From Nitrospirillum viridazoti CBAmc (GTDB lineage: Bacteria; Pseudomonadota; Alphaproteobacteria; Azospirillales; Azospirillaceae): 64,000 bases of DNA. The stretch covers positions 2,115,501-2,179,500 of the forward strand of contig NZ_CP022110.1 of the NCBI RefSeq assembly GCF_000730165.1, in the 5' to 3' direction. Positions 50,383 to 60,849 of the stretch are shown here, piece by piece. Within the stretch, counting starts at the first letter, position 1. Each line of letters begins with the position of its first letter. A model generated the notes under the pieces. That model worked only from the letters and a program-made list of their open reading frames with translations, did no database searches and had not been told where the DNA came from. Made by a program: the position numbers and the translations under genes.

Positions 50383-51864
50383 TTGCGTCTGACCGATCTG
50401 ATGGCATCGCGCACCGAAATCGCCGTATCGGCGCTGGCCCTGGAACGGGACCCCGAGATCACCGGCCTGACCGCCGACAGCCGTGCGGTCAAGCCGGGCA
50501 TGCTCTTTGCTGCCATGCCGGGCAGCGCCCGCGACGGGCGGGACTTCATTCCCCAGGCGGTGGCCGCCGGCGCCGTGGCCGTGCTGGCGCCCAAGGGCAC
50601 TAAGCTGCCCGAAGACCTGCCCCATCCCGTCAGCCTGATCGAGGATGCCAATCCCCGGCGGCGCTTCGCCCTGCTGGCGGCCGCCTTCTACAAGCGCCAG
50701 CCCGCCACCATCGCCGCCGTCACCGGCACCAACGGCAAGACCTCCACCGCGCAGTTCACCCGCCAGCTGTGGTCCCTGCAGGGGCACCAGGCCGCCGCCA
50801 TGGGCACCCTGGGCCTGATCGCCCCCGGCTTCCCGCGTGAGGACAGCCTGACCACGCCCGACCCGGTGGCCCTGCACAGCACGCTGTCGCGCCTGGCCGA
50901 GGGCGGCATCACCCACCTGGCCATGGAGGCCAGCAGCCACGGCCTGGACCAGTTCCGCCTGGACGGCGTGCTGGTCACGGTGGGCGGCTTCACCAACCTG
51001 ACCCGCGACCATTTGGATTACCACGGCACCATGGAGGCCTACTTCAAGGCCAAGGCCATGCTGTTCGACCGGGTGATGCCGCGTGGTGCTACCGCCGTGA
51101 TCAACGCCGACATCCCCGAGTTCCAGGCCCTGGCCGACCTGGCGCGCGCGCGCAAGCAGACCTTGATCGGCTTCGGCGAGCAGGGCCGTGAGCTGGCGGT
51201 CAAGGCCCTGCGGCCCCTGCCCCAAGGTCAGTCCCTGACCCTGGAGGTCATGGGCACCCGCCACGACATCGTCCTGCCGCTGGTGGGCCGCTTCCAGGTG
51301 TGGAACGCCCTGTGCGCGCTGGGCATGGTCATCGGCAGCGGTGCCGAGCCGCAGGCGGCCGCCGGTCTGCTGTCGCAGCTGGACGGCGTGCGCGGCCGGC
51401 TGGAACTGGTGGCGACGCTGGACAATGGCGCCGCCGTCTATGTCGACTACGCCCACACGCCCGACGGGCTGGAGACGGTGTTGAACAGCGTGCGCCCCCA
51501 TGCCCAGGGTCGCCTGTCCGTCGTCTTCGGCTGCGGCGGCGACCGCGACCGGGGCAAGCGCCCCATGATGGGCACCATCGCCGCCCGCCTGGCCGACCGC
51601 GTCATCGTCACCGACGACAACCCGCGCACCGAGATCCCCGGCGCCATCCGGGCCGAGGTGCTGGCCGGCTGCCCCGGCGCCACCGAGGTGGACGACCGCG
51701 CCGCCGCCATCGCACTGGCCATCGGCGAGCTGAAGGCCGGTGACGTGCTGGTCATCGCCGGCAAGGGCCATGAGCAGGGCCAAATCGTGGGCAAGGAAGT
51801 GCGCCCCTTCGACGACGCCGCCGTCGCCCGCGGTGTTCTGGGCCTACCTGGGGGTACGGCATGA
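50383..51864 (+). CDS. murE: UDP-MurNAc-L-Ala-D-Glu--meso-DAP ligase
   Basis: Adds meso-diaminopimelate to UDP-MurNAc-dipeptide. It has 493 residues. ATP loop GTNGKTSTAQ (about 118), carbamylated-lysine region YFKAKAMLFDR, and the DAP-specific DNPRTE motif (DNPR selects meso-DAP over lysine). TTG start (MRLTDLMASR) preceded by GAGAGGG; no ATG gives a better N-terminus. ATGA overlap with murF. Confidence 0.93.
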   Translation: MRLTDLMASRTEIAVSALALERDPEITGLTADSRAVKPGMLFAAMPGSARDGRDFIPQAVAAGAVAVLAPKGTKLPEDLPHPVSLIEDANPRRRFALLAAAFYKRQPATIAAVTGTNGKTSTAQFTRQLWSLQGHQAAAMGTLGLIAPGFPREDSLTTPDPVALHSTLSRLAEGGITHLAMEASSHGLDQFRLDGVLVTVGGFTNLTRDHLDYHGTMEAYFKAKAMLFDRVMPRGATAVINADIPEFQALADLARARKQTLIGFGEQGRELAVKALRPLPQGQSLTLEVMGTRHDIVLPLVGRFQVWNALCALGMVIGSGAEPQAAAGLLSQLDGVRGRLELVATLDNGAAVYVDYAHTPDGLETVLNSVRPHAQGRLSVVFGCGGDRDRGKRPMMGTIAARLADRVIVTDDNPRTEIPGAIRAEVLAGCPGATEVDDRAAAIALAIGELKAGDVLVIAGKGHEQGQIVGKEVRPFDDAAVARGVLGLPGGTA

Positions 51865-53321
51865 CCGCTGCCACGCCGACCAAGACCGTGCTGTGGACGG
51901 CGGCCGATGCCGCCGCCGCCGCGAACGGGCGCGCTCAAGGCGCCGACTGGGCCGCCACCGGTGTTTCCATCAACACCCGCACCCTGAACCCCGGCGACCT
52001 GTTCGTGGCGCTGAAGGGCCCCAATTTCGACGGCCACGCCTTCGTCGGAACGGCGCTGGAGCGCGGAGCCGCCGCCTGCCTGGTGAGCCAGGTACCGGAT
52101 GGCCTCGCCGCCGACGCGCCCCTGCTGGTGGTCGACGACACGCTGGCGGCGCTGGAGGACTTGGCCCGGGTGGCCCGGCTGAACACCACCGCCAAGGTCA
52201 TCGCCGTCACCGGGTCTGTCGGCAAGACCAGCACCAAGGAATTCCTGCGCACGGCGCTGGGCGCCCTGGGGCCCACCTTCGCCACCGAAGGCAACCTGAA
52301 CAACCACCTGGGCCTGCCCCTGTCGCTGGCCAGCCTGCCGGCCGACGTGCGCTTCGGCGTGTTCGAGCTGGGCATGAACCACGCGGGTGAGATCGGCCCC
52401 CTGTCGCGCATGGCGCGGCCGGACATCGCCATCATCACCACGGTGGAGGCGGTGCACCTGGAGTTCTTCGCCTCCGTCGAGAGCATCGCCGACGCCAAGG
52501 CCGAGATTTTCGAGGGCATGTCCCGCCAGGGCACGGCCATCCTGAACCGTGACAACCCGCAATATGCCCGCCTGCTGGCCGCCGCCCGCACCCAGGGAGT
52601 CGGTCACGTGCTGAGCTTCGGCGCCACCGCCGGGGCGGACGCTCGCCTGATCGACCTGGATCTGGGCCCGACCGGCAGCGACGTGACGGCCGAGATCCAG
52701 GGCCAGGTCATCCGCTACACCCTGGCCGTCCCCGGCCACCATCAGGCGCTGAACAGCCTGGCCGTGCTGCTGGCCGTGTCGGCGGCCGGCGGCGACCTGG
52801 CCGTCGCCGGCCAGGCCCTGGCCACGCTGGCGCCCGTCAAGGGCCGGGGCGTGCGCCAAGCCATTCCCCTGCCGGGGGGCGGCAGCCTGACCCTGGTCGA
52901 CGAAAGCTACAACGCCAGTCCCGTGTCGGTGGCGGCCTCCGCCGACGTGCTGGGCCATACACAGCCGGACCCCGGCGGCCGCCGCGTGGCGGTGCTGGGC
53001 GACATGCTGGAACTGGGCCCGGACTCCCCCAAGCTGCATGCCGGCCTGGCCGACGCGCTGGTGGCCGCCGACGTCCATCTGGTCTTCACCTGCGGCCCCA
53101 ACATGCGCCACCTGTTCGACCGCCTGCCGCCCGAACGCCGGGGCGCCCACGCCGACACCAGCGCCGAGCTGGCGCCGCTGGTGGGCGCGGCGGTCCGCGC
53201 CAACGACATCGTCATGGTCAAGGGTTCCGCCGGCAGCCGCATGGCGCTGGTGGTCGATGCCCTGAAGGCTCTCGACAATCCGCCGCCCTCCTCTTCCTCA
53301 TCCGCCGTCTCCGGGAGCTAA
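51861..53321 (+). CDS. murF: UDP-MurNAc-tripeptide--D-Ala-D-Ala ligase
   Basis: Completes the cytoplasmic pentapeptide precursor. It has 486 residues; ATP loop [14 protein letters not shown] (about 115), [23 protein letters not shown] and [10 protein letters not shown] are characteristic. The last ~15 residues are Pro/Ser-rich and look disordered. It overlaps murE; mraY follows after 10 bp. Confidence 0.94.
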   Translation: MTAATPTKTVLWTAADAAAAANGRAQGADWAATGVSINTRTLNPGDLFVALKGPNFDGHAFVGTALERGAAACLVSQVPDGLAADAPLLVVDDTLAALEDLARVARLNTTAKVIAVTGSVGKTSTKEFLRTALGALGPTFATEGNLNNHLGLPLSLASLPADVRFGVFELGMNHAGEIGPLSRMARPDIAIITTVEAVHLEFFASVESIADAKAEIFEGMSRQGTAILNRDNPQYARLLAAARTQGVGHVLSFGATAGADARLIDLDLGPTGSDVTAEIQGQVIRYTLAVPGHHQALNSLAVLLAVSAAGGDLAVAGQALATLAPVKGRGVRQAIPLPGGGSLTLVDESYNASPVSVAASADVLGHTQPDPGGRRVAVLGDMLELGPDSPKLHAGLADALVAADVHLVFTCGPNMRHLFDRLPPERRGAHADTSAELAPLVGAAVRANDIVMVKGSAGSRMALVVDALKALDNPPPSSSSSAVSGS

Positions 53322-53331
53322 GACCCGCCCC

Positions 53332-54417
53332 ATGTTGTTCAATCTGCTGTTCCCGCTGGCCGACGACTTCCAGCTTTTCAACCTGTTCCGGTACATCACG
53401 TTCCGGACGGGCGGGGCCATGCTGACGGCACTGATCATCAGCTTCGTCATCGGCCCGGGCGTCATCCGCTGGCTGAAGTCCATGCAGGGCTCGGGGCAGC
53501 CCATCCGCACCGACGGGCCGGAGACGCACCTGAAGAAGAAGGGCACGCCCACCATGGGCGGCCTGATGATCATGATCTCGGTCCTGATCTCCACCGTTCT
53601 GTGGGTGGATGTGACCAACGCCTACACCTGGATCGTGCTGCTGGTGACGGTGGGCTTCGGCCTGGTCGGCTTCGGCGACGACTTCCTGAAGCTGACCAAG
53701 CGCAACACCAAGGGCCTGTCCGGCCGGGGCAAGATGGTGGCCATGATCGCGGTCTCCGGTGTCGCCACCGCCTGGTACCTGCATGTGGCGCAGAGCCCGC
53801 TGGACACCAGCCTGGCCGTGCCCTTCCTCAAGGACGTGCTGATCCCCCTGGGCTTCCTGTTCGGTCCCTGGGCGGTATTCGTCATCGTCGGATCCAGCCA
53901 TTCGGTGAACCTGACGGACGGCCTGGACGGCCTGGCGATCGTGCCCATCATGATCGCCGCCGCCAGCTTCGGCCTGATCGCCTATCTTTCGGGCAACGCC
54001 GTCTTCGCCAACTACCTGCAGATCCATCACGTTCCCGGCACGGGTGAACTGGCGGTGTTCTGCGGCGCCCTGGTGGGTGCCGGCCTGGGCTTCCTGTGGT
54101 TCAACGCGCCGCCGGCCATGGTGTTCATGGGCGACACCGGCTCGCTGGCCATGGGCGGCGCACTCGGTACCGTCGCCGTCATCACCAAGCATGAGCTGGT
54201 GCTGGCCATCATCGGCGGCCTGTTCGTGCTGGAAACCGTGTCGGTCATCGTGCAGGTCGCCAGCTTCAAGATGACGGGCAAGCGGGTGTTCCGCATGGCG
54301 CCGCTGCACCACCACTTCGAGAAAAAGGGCTGGTCCGAGCCGACCGTCGTCATCCGCTTCTGGATCATCGCCGTCATCCTGGCCCTGGCCGGCCTGTCCA
54401 CCCTGAAGCTGCGTTAA
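53332..54417 (+). CDS. mraY: Phospho-MurNAc-pentapeptide transferase
   Basis: Integral membrane enzyme that makes lipid I from UDP-MurNAc-pentapeptide and undecaprenyl phosphate. 361 residues, about ten membrane helices. Signature segments: [13 protein letters not shown] (substrate loop), [16 protein letters not shown] (catalytic Asp pair), [11 protein letters not shown], and [13 protein letters not shown] with the conserved triple His. Normal length. Confidence 0.96.
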   Translation: MLFNLLFPLADDFQLFNLFRYITFRTGGAMLTALIISFVIGPGVIRWLKSMQGSGQPIRTDGPETHLKKKGTPTMGGLMIMISVLISTVLWVDVTNAYTWIVLLVTVGFGLVGFGDDFLKLTKRNTKGLSGRGKMVAMIAVSGVATAWYLHVAQSPLDTSLAVPFLKDVLIPLGFLFGPWAVFVIVGSSHSVNLTDGLDGLAIVPIMIAAASFGLIAYLSGNAVFANYLQIHHVPGTGELAVFCGALVGAGLGFLWFNAPPAMVFMGDTGSLAMGGALGTVAVITKHELVLAIIGGLFVLETVSVIVQVASFKMTGKRVFRMAPLHHHFEKKGWSEPTVVIRFWIIAVILALAGLSTLKLR

Positions 54418-54426
54418 GCCCCGCCC

Positions 54427-55866
54427 ATGTCCCAGCCCATCCTCCTCCCCCAATTCAAAGGCCGCCGCGTGGCGGTGATGGGCTTGGCGCGTTCCGGCCT
54501 GGCGGCGGCACGCGTGCTGGCCGCCAGCGGGGCCGAGGTGCTGGCCTGGGACGATGGTGCCGGGGGCCAAAAGGCGGCGGAGGCCGCCGGCATCCCGCTG
54601 ACCAACCTGCATGAAGCGGACCTTTCGGGTGTCGCCGCCCTGGTGCTGTCGCCCGGCATCCCCCACACCTTCCCGGCACCGCACCCGGTGGCGGCCCGCG
54701 CCAAGGCCGCCGGCGTGCCCATCATCGGCGATGTGGAGCTGCTGCGCCTGGCCCAGCCGGATGCCGCCTACGTCGGCATCACCGGCACCAACGGCAAGTC
54801 CACCACCACCGCCCTGACCGGCCACATCCTGGCCCATGCCGGCCGCACCCTGGCCGTCGGCGGCAACCTGGGCATCCCCGTCCTGACCTTCCCCGCGCTC
54901 GGTGCGGGCGACGTCTATGTGCTGGAGATGTCCAGCTATCAGCTGGAACTGACGCCCTCCCTGGGCTTCGACGCCGCGCTGCTGCTGAACATCACGCCCG
55001 ACCATCTGGACCGTCACGGCGGCATGGATGGCTACATCACCGCCAAGCGCCTGATCTTCCAGGCGGGCGCCCGCGACCGGTCCAAGGCCCCGCCCGTCGC
55101 CATCCTGGGCGTGGATGAGCCCAACACCGCCGCCATGGCCGACAGCCTGGAGATGGAAGGCGGCCGCAGGATTGTACGCATCTCATCGGAACGCGTGGTT
55201 CCCGGCGGCGTGCACGCGGCGGACGGTGTGCTGGTGGACGATACCGACGGCCAGGCCCGGACCGTGGTCGACCTGCGCCAGTGCCCGGCCCTGCCCGGCC
55301 GCCACAACTGGCAGAACGCCTGCGCCGCCTATGCCGCCACCCGCGCCGTGGGCGTGGCGCCCGAGGTGATCGCCGAGGCGATGCGAACCTTCCCCGGCCT
55401 GGTGCATCGCCAGCAGACAATCGCCACCCTCGACGGCATCCGCTTCGTCAACGACAGCAAGGCCACCAACGCCGACGCGGCGTCCAAGGCCTTGGGCTGC
55501 TACGAGGACATGTACTGGATCGTCGGCGGCAAGGCCAAGGAGGGCGGGCTCAGCGGCCTGGAACCCTTCATGGGCCGGGTGCGCCACGCCTTCCTGATCG
55601 GCGAGGCGACAGAGGAATTCGCCCCCTGGCTGGAGGGCAAGGTCAGCTATGGCCGCTACGGCACGCTGGACCAGGCGGTGCCCGCCGCCTACGCCATGGC
55701 CAGGGAAGCCATGAAAGCGAATGGGACCGGCGGCACGGTGCTGCTGTCCCCCGCCTGCGCCAGCTTCGACCAGTATCCCAATTTCGAGGTGCGGGGCGAC
55801 GCCTTCGTCCGCATCGTGCGCCAGTTGGCAGACCAGTTGGAAACCGGAAAGGACGGGGCGTCATGA
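54427..55866 (+). CDS. murD: UDP-MurNAc-L-alanine--D-glutamate ligase
   Basis: 479 residues. N-terminal Rossmann-like VAVMGLARSGLAAARVL, ATP loop ITGTNGKSTTTAL (about 116), DHLDRHGGMDGYITAK (Mg/lysine region) and the C-terminal FVNDSKATNADAASKAL. Adds D-Glu to UDP-MurNAc-L-Ala. Its TGA overlaps the ftsW ATG (ATGA). Confidence 0.95.
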   Translation: MSQPILLPQFKGRRVAVMGLARSGLAAARVLAASGAEVLAWDDGAGGQKAAEAAGIPLTNLHEADLSGVAALVLSPGIPHTFPAPHPVAARAKAAGVPIIGDVELLRLAQPDAAYVGITGTNGKSTTTALTGHILAHAGRTLAVGGNLGIPVLTFPALGAGDVYVLEMSSYQLELTPSLGFDAALLLNITPDHLDRHGGMDGYITAKRLIFQAGARDRSKAPPVAILGVDEPNTAAMADSLEMEGGRRIVRISSERVVPGGVHAADGVLVDDTDGQARTVVDLRQCPALPGRHNWQNACAAYAATRAVGVAPEVIAEAMRTFPGLVHRQQTIATLDGIRFVNDSKATNADAASKALGCYEDMYWIVGGKAKEGGLSGLEPFMGRVRHAFLIGEATEEFAPWLEGKVSYGRYGTLDQAVPAAYAMAREAMKANGTGGTVLLSPACASFDQYPNFEVRGDAFVRIVRQLADQLETGKDGAS

Positions 55867-56987
55867 TCACGCTGTCGCGTACCGACCAATCCGTCATCGG
55901 CCGCTGGTGGTGGACCGTCGATCGCTGGACCCTGGCCACCGTCTTCCTCATCGCCACCATCGGCGTGGTACTGATCCAGGCCGCCAGCCCGCCGGTGGCG
56001 GAGCGCATCGGCCTGGATAACTTCCACTTCATCCAGCATCACGTGATGATGCTGATCCCCACCCTGATCATCATGGTGGGCGTGTCGCTGCTGTCGCCCA
56101 AGGGTGTGCGGCGCATGGCCCTGATCATGTTCCTGCTGTCGCTGGTGGGTGTGGCCCTGACCCTGGTGTCGGGCGTGCAGATCAAGGGCGCCACGCGCTG
56201 GATCCACCTGCCCGGCCTGTCGGTCCAGCCCTCGGAATTCATCAAGCCCGCCTTCGCCGTGGTCGCCGCCTGGCTGTTCGCCCAGGCCCGGCACACCAAC
56301 AACGTGGTCTATTTCGGCGTCTGCATCGTCTTCTACCTGATGATCGTGGCCTTGCTGCTGATGCAGCCCGACCTGGGCATGACCTTCGTGGTCAGCGCCG
56401 TGTGGTTCGGCCAGTTCTTCATCGCCGGCCTGCCCATCCTGCTGGTGGCGGTGTTGGTGGTCTGTGGCCTGTCCGGCCTGGTGGGCGCCTACTTCCTGTT
56501 CCCGCATGTGCAGAGCCGTGTGAACCGCTTCCTGGATCCCGCCGCCGGCGACAACTATCAGGTCCAGCGCGCGCTGGACGCCTTCCAGCACGGCGGCCTG
56601 TGGGGCACCGGCCCCGGGCAGGGCACCGTCAAGATGACCATCCCCGACGCCCATGCCGACTTCATCTTCGCCGTGGCGGGGGAGGAACTGGGCATGCTGT
56701 GGTGCCTGTTCATCGTGCTGCTGTTCGGCGTGGTGGTGATGCGCAGCTTCGCCCGGGCGTATGGCGAGCAGAGCCTGTTCGTCATGTTGGGCTCGGCGGG
56801 CCTGGCCATGCAGTTCGGCCTGCAGGCCTGCATCAACATGGCCTCCAGCCTGCACATGATGCCGACCAAGGGCATGACCCTGCCCTTCATCAGCTATGGC
56901 GGTTCCTCCCTGATCGCGCTGGGCATCGGCGTCGGCATGCTGCTGGCCCTCACCCGCAAGCGCTTCGGCCAGGGGGACCTGCCGTGA
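55863..56987 (+). CDS. ftsW: Septal peptidoglycan polymerase FtsW (SEDS)
   Basis: SEDS glycosyltransferase of the divisome, partner of FtsI. 374 residues with about ten membrane helices. GATRWIHLPGLSVQPSEFIK (conserved loop with the RW..QPSE motif), LLLMQPDLGMTFV, AHADFIFAVAGEELG and the C-terminal MTLPFISYGGSSLIA are family hallmarks. ATG inside the murD stop overlap; the frame is open upstream but in murD. Confidence 0.95.
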   Translation: MITLSRTDQSVIGRWWWTVDRWTLATVFLIATIGVVLIQAASPPVAERIGLDNFHFIQHHVMMLIPTLIIMVGVSLLSPKGVRRMALIMFLLSLVGVALTLVSGVQIKGATRWIHLPGLSVQPSEFIKPAFAVVAAWLFAQARHTNNVVYFGVCIVFYLMIVALLLMQPDLGMTFVVSAVWFGQFFIAGLPILLVAVLVVCGLSGLVGAYFLFPHVQSRVNRFLDPAAGDNYQVQRALDAFQHGGLWGTGPGQGTVKMTIPDAHADFIFAVAGEELGMLWCLFIVLLFGVVVMRSFARAYGEQSLFVMLGSAGLAMQFGLQACINMASSLHMMPTKGMTLPFISYGGSSLIALGIGVGMLLALTRKRFGQGDLP

Positions 56988-58090
56988 CCGCTTCCCCCAT
57001 GGGCCCGATCGTCCTGGCGGCCGGCGGCACCGGCGGCCACCTGTTCCCGGCGGAGGCGCTGGCCCGCACCCTGCGCGCCCGGGGCCTGCCCGTCGTGCTG
57101 GTGACCGACACGCGCGGCCATGCCTTCGGCGAGGGGCTGTCCGACATCCCGGTGCACCGGGTCAGCGCCGGCACGCCCGGCCGGGGACTGGTGTCCAAGG
57201 CGCGCACGGCCTTGTCCCTGTTGGCCGGCGCCCTGCAGGCCCGCTGTATTCTGAAGGATTTGAAGCCAACCGTCGTGGTGGGCTTCGGCGGCTACCCCTC
57301 CGTCCCCACCGTGTTCGCGGCCCAGCGCCTGGGCATCCCCGTGGTGCTGCATGAGCAGAACGCCGTGATGGGCCGGGCCAATAAGATGCTGGCCGGCGGC
57401 GCGCGGCTGATCGCCACCTCCTTCCCCCAGGTCAGCGGCCTGCCCCGCCACGTCGCCAGCGTGCGCACCGGCAACCCCGTGCGCCCGGCCATCCTGGACC
57501 TGGCCAGCCGGCCCTACACGGCCCCCACCAGCACCCTGTCCGTCCTGGTGACGGGGGGCAGCCAGGGCGCCTCCGTCTTCAGCACCATCCTGCCCGCCGC
57601 CGTCGCCCGCCTGTCGCCGGAGCATCGCCTGCGCCTGAGCATCAGGCAGCAGGCCCGGCCGGAGACCATGGAGCAGGCGCGGGAGGGGTACGCCGGCCTG
57701 GGCGTTGACGTGGAACTGGCCCCCTTCTTCCGCGATATGGCCGGCCGCCTGGACGCCTGCCACCTGGCCATTTGTCGTTCCGGTGCCGGAACGGTGGCGG
57801 AATTGGCCGTTGCCGGCCGTCCCGCCATCCTGGTGCCCTACCCCCAGGCCATGGACGACCACCAGACCGCCAACGCCAAGGCCCTGGTCGAGGCCGGCGG
57901 CGCCTGGCTGATGCCGCATGCCCAATTCACGGCCGAGGCCCTGGCCCACCGCCTGGCCGCCTTCCTGGACGACCCGGCGCCGCTGGTCCTGGCGGCCGCC
58001 GGTTCCCGCTCCTTCGCCATTCCGGATGCGGCCGAGCGTCTGGCCGACGCGGTGCTGGACGTCGCCCGGGGCGGGAGGGCCGCCGCATGA
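56984..58090 (+). CDS. murG: UDP-GlcNAc--undecaprenyl-PP-MurNAc-pentapeptide GlcNAc transferase
   Basis: GT28 glycosyltransferase making lipid II. 368 residues from the GTG that overlaps the ftsW stop (GTGA); an ATG 15 nt later is the alternative. LAAGGTGGHLFPAEALA is the N-terminal G-loop, GFGGYPSVPTVFAAQRLGIP the second, VLVTGGSQGASVFS the third, and CRSGAGTVAELAVAGRPAILVPYPQA, in parts, the UDP-GlcNAc site. Its TGA overlaps a 37-codon open frame. Confidence 0.94.
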   Translation: MTASPMGPIVLAAGGTGGHLFPAEALARTLRARGLPVVLVTDTRGHAFGEGLSDIPVHRVSAGTPGRGLVSKARTALSLLAGALQARCILKDLKPTVVVGFGGYPSVPTVFAAQRLGIPVVLHEQNAVMGRANKMLAGGARLIATSFPQVSGLPRHVASVRTGNPVRPAILDLASRPYTAPTSTLSVLVTGGSQGASVFSTILPAAVARLSPEHRLRLSIRQQARPETMEQAREGYAGLGVDVELAPFFRDMAGRLDACHLAICRSGAGTVAELAVAGRPAILVPYPQAMDDHQTANAKALVEAGGAWLMPHAQFTAEALAHRLAAFLDDPAPLVLAAAGSRSFAIPDAAERLADAVLDVARGGRAAA

Positions 58091-58200
58091 GCACCCCTCG
58101 TAAGACAGGCTTCCCCAGGGTGCCGCCCTTCGCCTATGGTCCCGCCGCCGCGGGCTGGACCCGCGCGCATTCCCCCTATCGCAGCGGAGACGGCCAATGA
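58087..58200 (+). CDS. Possible 37-residue microprotein between murG and murC
   Basis: Open frame ATG to TGA, 37 residues, starting [18 protein letters not shown] and ending YRSGDGQ. Its ATG overlaps the murG stop and its TGA overlaps the murC ATG, each by the 4-bp ATGA found throughout this operon. Basic (Arg/Lys 6, Asp 1), Pro/Gly-rich, no membrane helix. GC at third positions is about 76%, below the roughly 90% of neighbours. I recognise no family. It may be a real peptide, or only a frame that keeps ribosomes moving from murG to murC. By chance a gap of this length would be open and in frame perhaps a quarter of the time. Confidence 0.4.
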   Translation: MSTPRKTGFPRVPPFAYGPAAAGWTRAHSPYRSGDGQ

Positions 58201-59627
58201 GGGCGATGCCCCTGTCCATCGGCACCATTCATTTCGTGGGCATCGGCGGCATCGGCATGTCCGGCATCGCCGAGGTGCTGCATAACCTGGGCTATTCCGT
58301 CCAGGGCAGCGACCTGGCCGACAATTACAACGTCAAGCGCCTGCGCGACCTGGGCATTCCCGTGTCCATCGGCCAGCGGGCGGAGAATTTGGGCGACGCC
58401 GCCGTCGTCTGCATCTCCTCCGCCGTGAAGCGCGACAACCCCGAGGTCATGGCCGCCCGCGCGGCGCTGATCCCCGTGGTGCGGCGCGCCGAGATGCTGG
58501 CGGAACTGATGCGCCTGAAGTGGTCGGTGGCTATCGCCGGCACGCATGGGAAAACCACCACCACCTCGCTGGTGTCGGCCCTGCTGGACGGCGCCGGCTT
58601 CGACCCCACCATCATCAACGGCGGCATCATCAATGCGCTCGGCACCAACGCCAAGCTGGGCTCCGGCGACTGGATGGTGGTCGAGGCGGATGAGAGCGAC
58701 GGCACCTTCACCAAGCTGCCGTCCACCATCGCCGTCGTCACCAACATCGATCCCGAGCACCTGGATTTCTACGGCACCTTCGACAAGGCCCGTGAGGCCT
58801 TCGACCAGTTCGTACAGAACATCCCGTTCTACGGCTTCGCGGCGCTGTGCATCGACCATCCCGAGGTGCAGGCCCTGATCAGCCGGGTGGACCGTCGCAT
58901 CGTCACCTATGGCTTCAACCCTCAGGCCGACCTGCGCGCCACCAACCTGCAGACCACGGTGCAGGGCGCCTTCTACGACGTCGTCGTCTCCGACCGCGTG
59001 GCGGGGGAGGAGCGGACCATCACCGGCCTGCACCTGCCCATGTACGGCCTGCATAACGTCCAGAACTCGCTGGCCGCCATCGCCGTCGCCCTGAACATGG
59101 GCATCAACGACGACAGCATCCGCCAGAGCTTGGCCAAGTTCAGTGGTGTGAAGCGCCGCTTCACCAAGACGGGCGAGAGCAACGGCATCACCGTCATTGA
59201 CGATTACGGCCATCACCCCGTGGAGATCGCGGCCGTGCTGAGTGCGGCGCGCACCGCCGGCAACGGCCGCACCATCGCCGTGGTCCAGCCCCACCGCTAC
59301 ACCCGGCTGCAGAGCCTGTTCGAGGAATTCTGCACCTGCTTCAACGACGCCGACGCCGTTATCGTCGCCGACGTCTATGCCGCCGGTGAGACGCCCATCC
59401 CCGGCGTCGCCAAGGAGGCGCTGGTCGACGGCCTGCGCACCCACGGCCACCGCCACGCCCTGCCCCTGCCCTCGCCCGAGGCGCTGCCGTCCATGATCCG
59501 CGACATGGCGCGGCCCGGCGACCTGGTGGTCTGCCTGGGCGCCGGCAGCATCACCACCTGGGCCAACGCCCTGCCGGCGGAGTTGGACCGGCTGTTCGGC
59601 ACCTCCATTCCGGGGAGCCAGGGCTGA
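58197..59627 (+). CDS. murC: UDP-N-acetylmuramate--L-alanine ligase
   Basis: First Mur ligase of the pathway, adds L-Ala to UDP-MurNAc. 476 residues. [16 protein letters not shown] at the N-terminus, ATP loop [13 protein letters not shown] (about 118), EADESDGTF and [11 protein letters not shown] in the central domain, [10 protein letters not shown] in the C-terminal domain. The ATG overlaps the preceding small frame; a second in-frame ATG is 9 nt later. murB follows after 1 bp. Confidence 0.96.
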   Translation: MRAMPLSIGTIHFVGIGGIGMSGIAEVLHNLGYSVQGSDLADNYNVKRLRDLGIPVSIGQRAENLGDAAVVCISSAVKRDNPEVMAARAALIPVVRRAEMLAELMRLKWSVAIAGTHGKTTTTSLVSALLDGAGFDPTIINGGIINALGTNAKLGSGDWMVVEADESDGTFTKLPSTIAVVTNIDPEHLDFYGTFDKAREAFDQFVQNIPFYGFAALCIDHPEVQALISRVDRRIVTYGFNPQADLRATNLQTTVQGAFYDVVVSDRVAGEERTITGLHLPMYGLHNVQNSLAAIAVALNMGINDDSIRQSLAKFSGVKRRFTKTGESNGITVIDDYGHHPVEIAAVLSAARTAGNGRTIAVVQPHRYTRLQSLFEEFCTCFNDADAVIVADVYAAGETPIPGVAKEALVDGLRTHGHRHALPLPSPEALPSMIRDMARPGDLVVCLGAGSITTWANALPAELDRLFGTSIPGSQG

Positions 59628-59628
59628 C

Positions 59629-60579
59629 ATGATGGCGGAGCTACGCACGACGGACGGGATGGACAGCCGGGGCACTGCCCTGCTGCGCCGCCTGCCGGCC
59701 GTGCGCGGCCGCCTGACGCCCGACGCCCCGCTGGGCCCCCTGACCTGGTTCCGCGTGGGCGGCCCGGCCGATGTGCTGTTCCGCCCGGCGGACGAGGACG
59801 ACCTGGCCCAATTCCTGGCCAGCTGCCCGGCCGACGTGCCGGTCACCGTCATCGGTGTCGCCAGCAACCTGCTGGTCCGCGACGGCGGCGTGCGCGGCGT
59901 GGTCATCCGCCTGGGCGGCAGCTTCGCCCAGGTCTCCGTCGAGGATAAACTGGTCCACGCCGGCGCCGGCGCCCTGGACCTGACCGTGGCGCAGACGGCG
60001 CAAGCCGCCGGCCTGTCGGGGCTGGAGTTCCTGTCCGGCATCCCGGGCACCATCGGCGGCGCCATCCGTATGAACGGCGGCGCCTATGGCGGGGAGACGG
60101 TGGACGTGATCGAGACGGCGGTGGGCATCGACCGCCAGGGCCGCCGCCGTGTCTACAGCCGCGACGACCTGCACCTGACCTACCGCCACTGCGGCGTGCC
60201 CGAGGACGTGATCTTCACCACCGCCGCCCTGCGCGGGACGGCCGGCGACAAGGCCGCCATCCAGGCCCGCATGGACGAGATTGCGGCCGCCCGGGCCGCC
60301 AGCCAGCCGGTGCGCGCCCGCACCGGCGGCTCCACCTTCGCCAACCCAGCTGGCGAGAAGGCCTGGGCCCTGGTGGATAGGGCCGGCTGCCGCGGCCTGG
60401 TGGTCGGCGGCGCCCAGATGTCGGAAAAGCACGCCAATTTCATGCTGAACCTGGGCGACGCCACCGCGGCTGATATCGAGGCCCTAGGCGAGGAAGTGCG
60501 GCGCCGCGTTCTGGAGACTTCGGGCATCACCCTGCGCTGGGAAATACGCCGCATCGGGGTGCCTTTGGACAAGGGTTGA
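59629..60579 (+). CDS. murB: UDP-N-acetylenolpyruvoylglucosamine reductase
   Basis: FAD enzyme reducing enolpyruvyl-UDP-GlcNAc to UDP-MurNAc. 316 residues. [14 protein letters not shown], then the FAD segment [23 protein letters not shown] in part, [24 protein letters not shown], and catalytic [10 protein letters not shown]. Two adjacent methionines at the start leave the exact ATG open. A 270-bp gap follows, so transcription of ddl may start anew. Confidence 0.95.
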   Translation: MMAELRTTDGMDSRGTALLRRLPAVRGRLTPDAPLGPLTWFRVGGPADVLFRPADEDDLAQFLASCPADVPVTVIGVASNLLVRDGGVRGVVIRLGGSFAQVSVEDKLVHAGAGALDLTVAQTAQAAGLSGLEFLSGIPGTIGGAIRMNGGAYGGETVDVIETAVGIDRQGRRRVYSRDDLHLTYRHCGVPEDVIFTTAALRGTAGDKAAIQARMDEIAAARAASQPVRARTGGSTFANPAGEKAWALVDRAGCRGLVVGGAQMSEKHANFMLNLGDATAADIEALGEEVRRRVLETSGITLRWEIRRIGVPLDKG

Positions 60580-60849
60580 GCCGCCCGCGAATCAGTCCTG
60601 AGCGGGTGCGGCAATCGCTAAAGGCCGAGTCGATTTTCGACCCGTCCGGAGGACATAGGGAAGGACTACGGGTAGTTATACCCCGGTTGCACCGGCCTGG
60701 ACATTTCAACGCTATAGCTAGCGGTTTTCAAAAAGAGGCGCCAAGAAACTCACAAAATGTTGCGTTTCCCAGCGGTTCTGCAAAGGTGGGCTATCCTCTA
60801 GGGATTGTGTCGCCTGGCTGAACCGCCTCAGCCGATAGGGAGCCGTTTG
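60580..60849 (+). promoter_or_regulatory. murB-ddl gap, possible internal promoter
   Basis: The only long gap inside the dcw cluster (270 bp), with a short relatively A/T-rich stretch at 60700-60760. It holds a GTCGA/TCGAC hairpin near 60630. It plausibly holds a promoter for ddl-ftsQ-ftsA(-ftsZ), but I see no convincing hexamers, CtrA box or MraZ box array. Confidence 0.35.
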
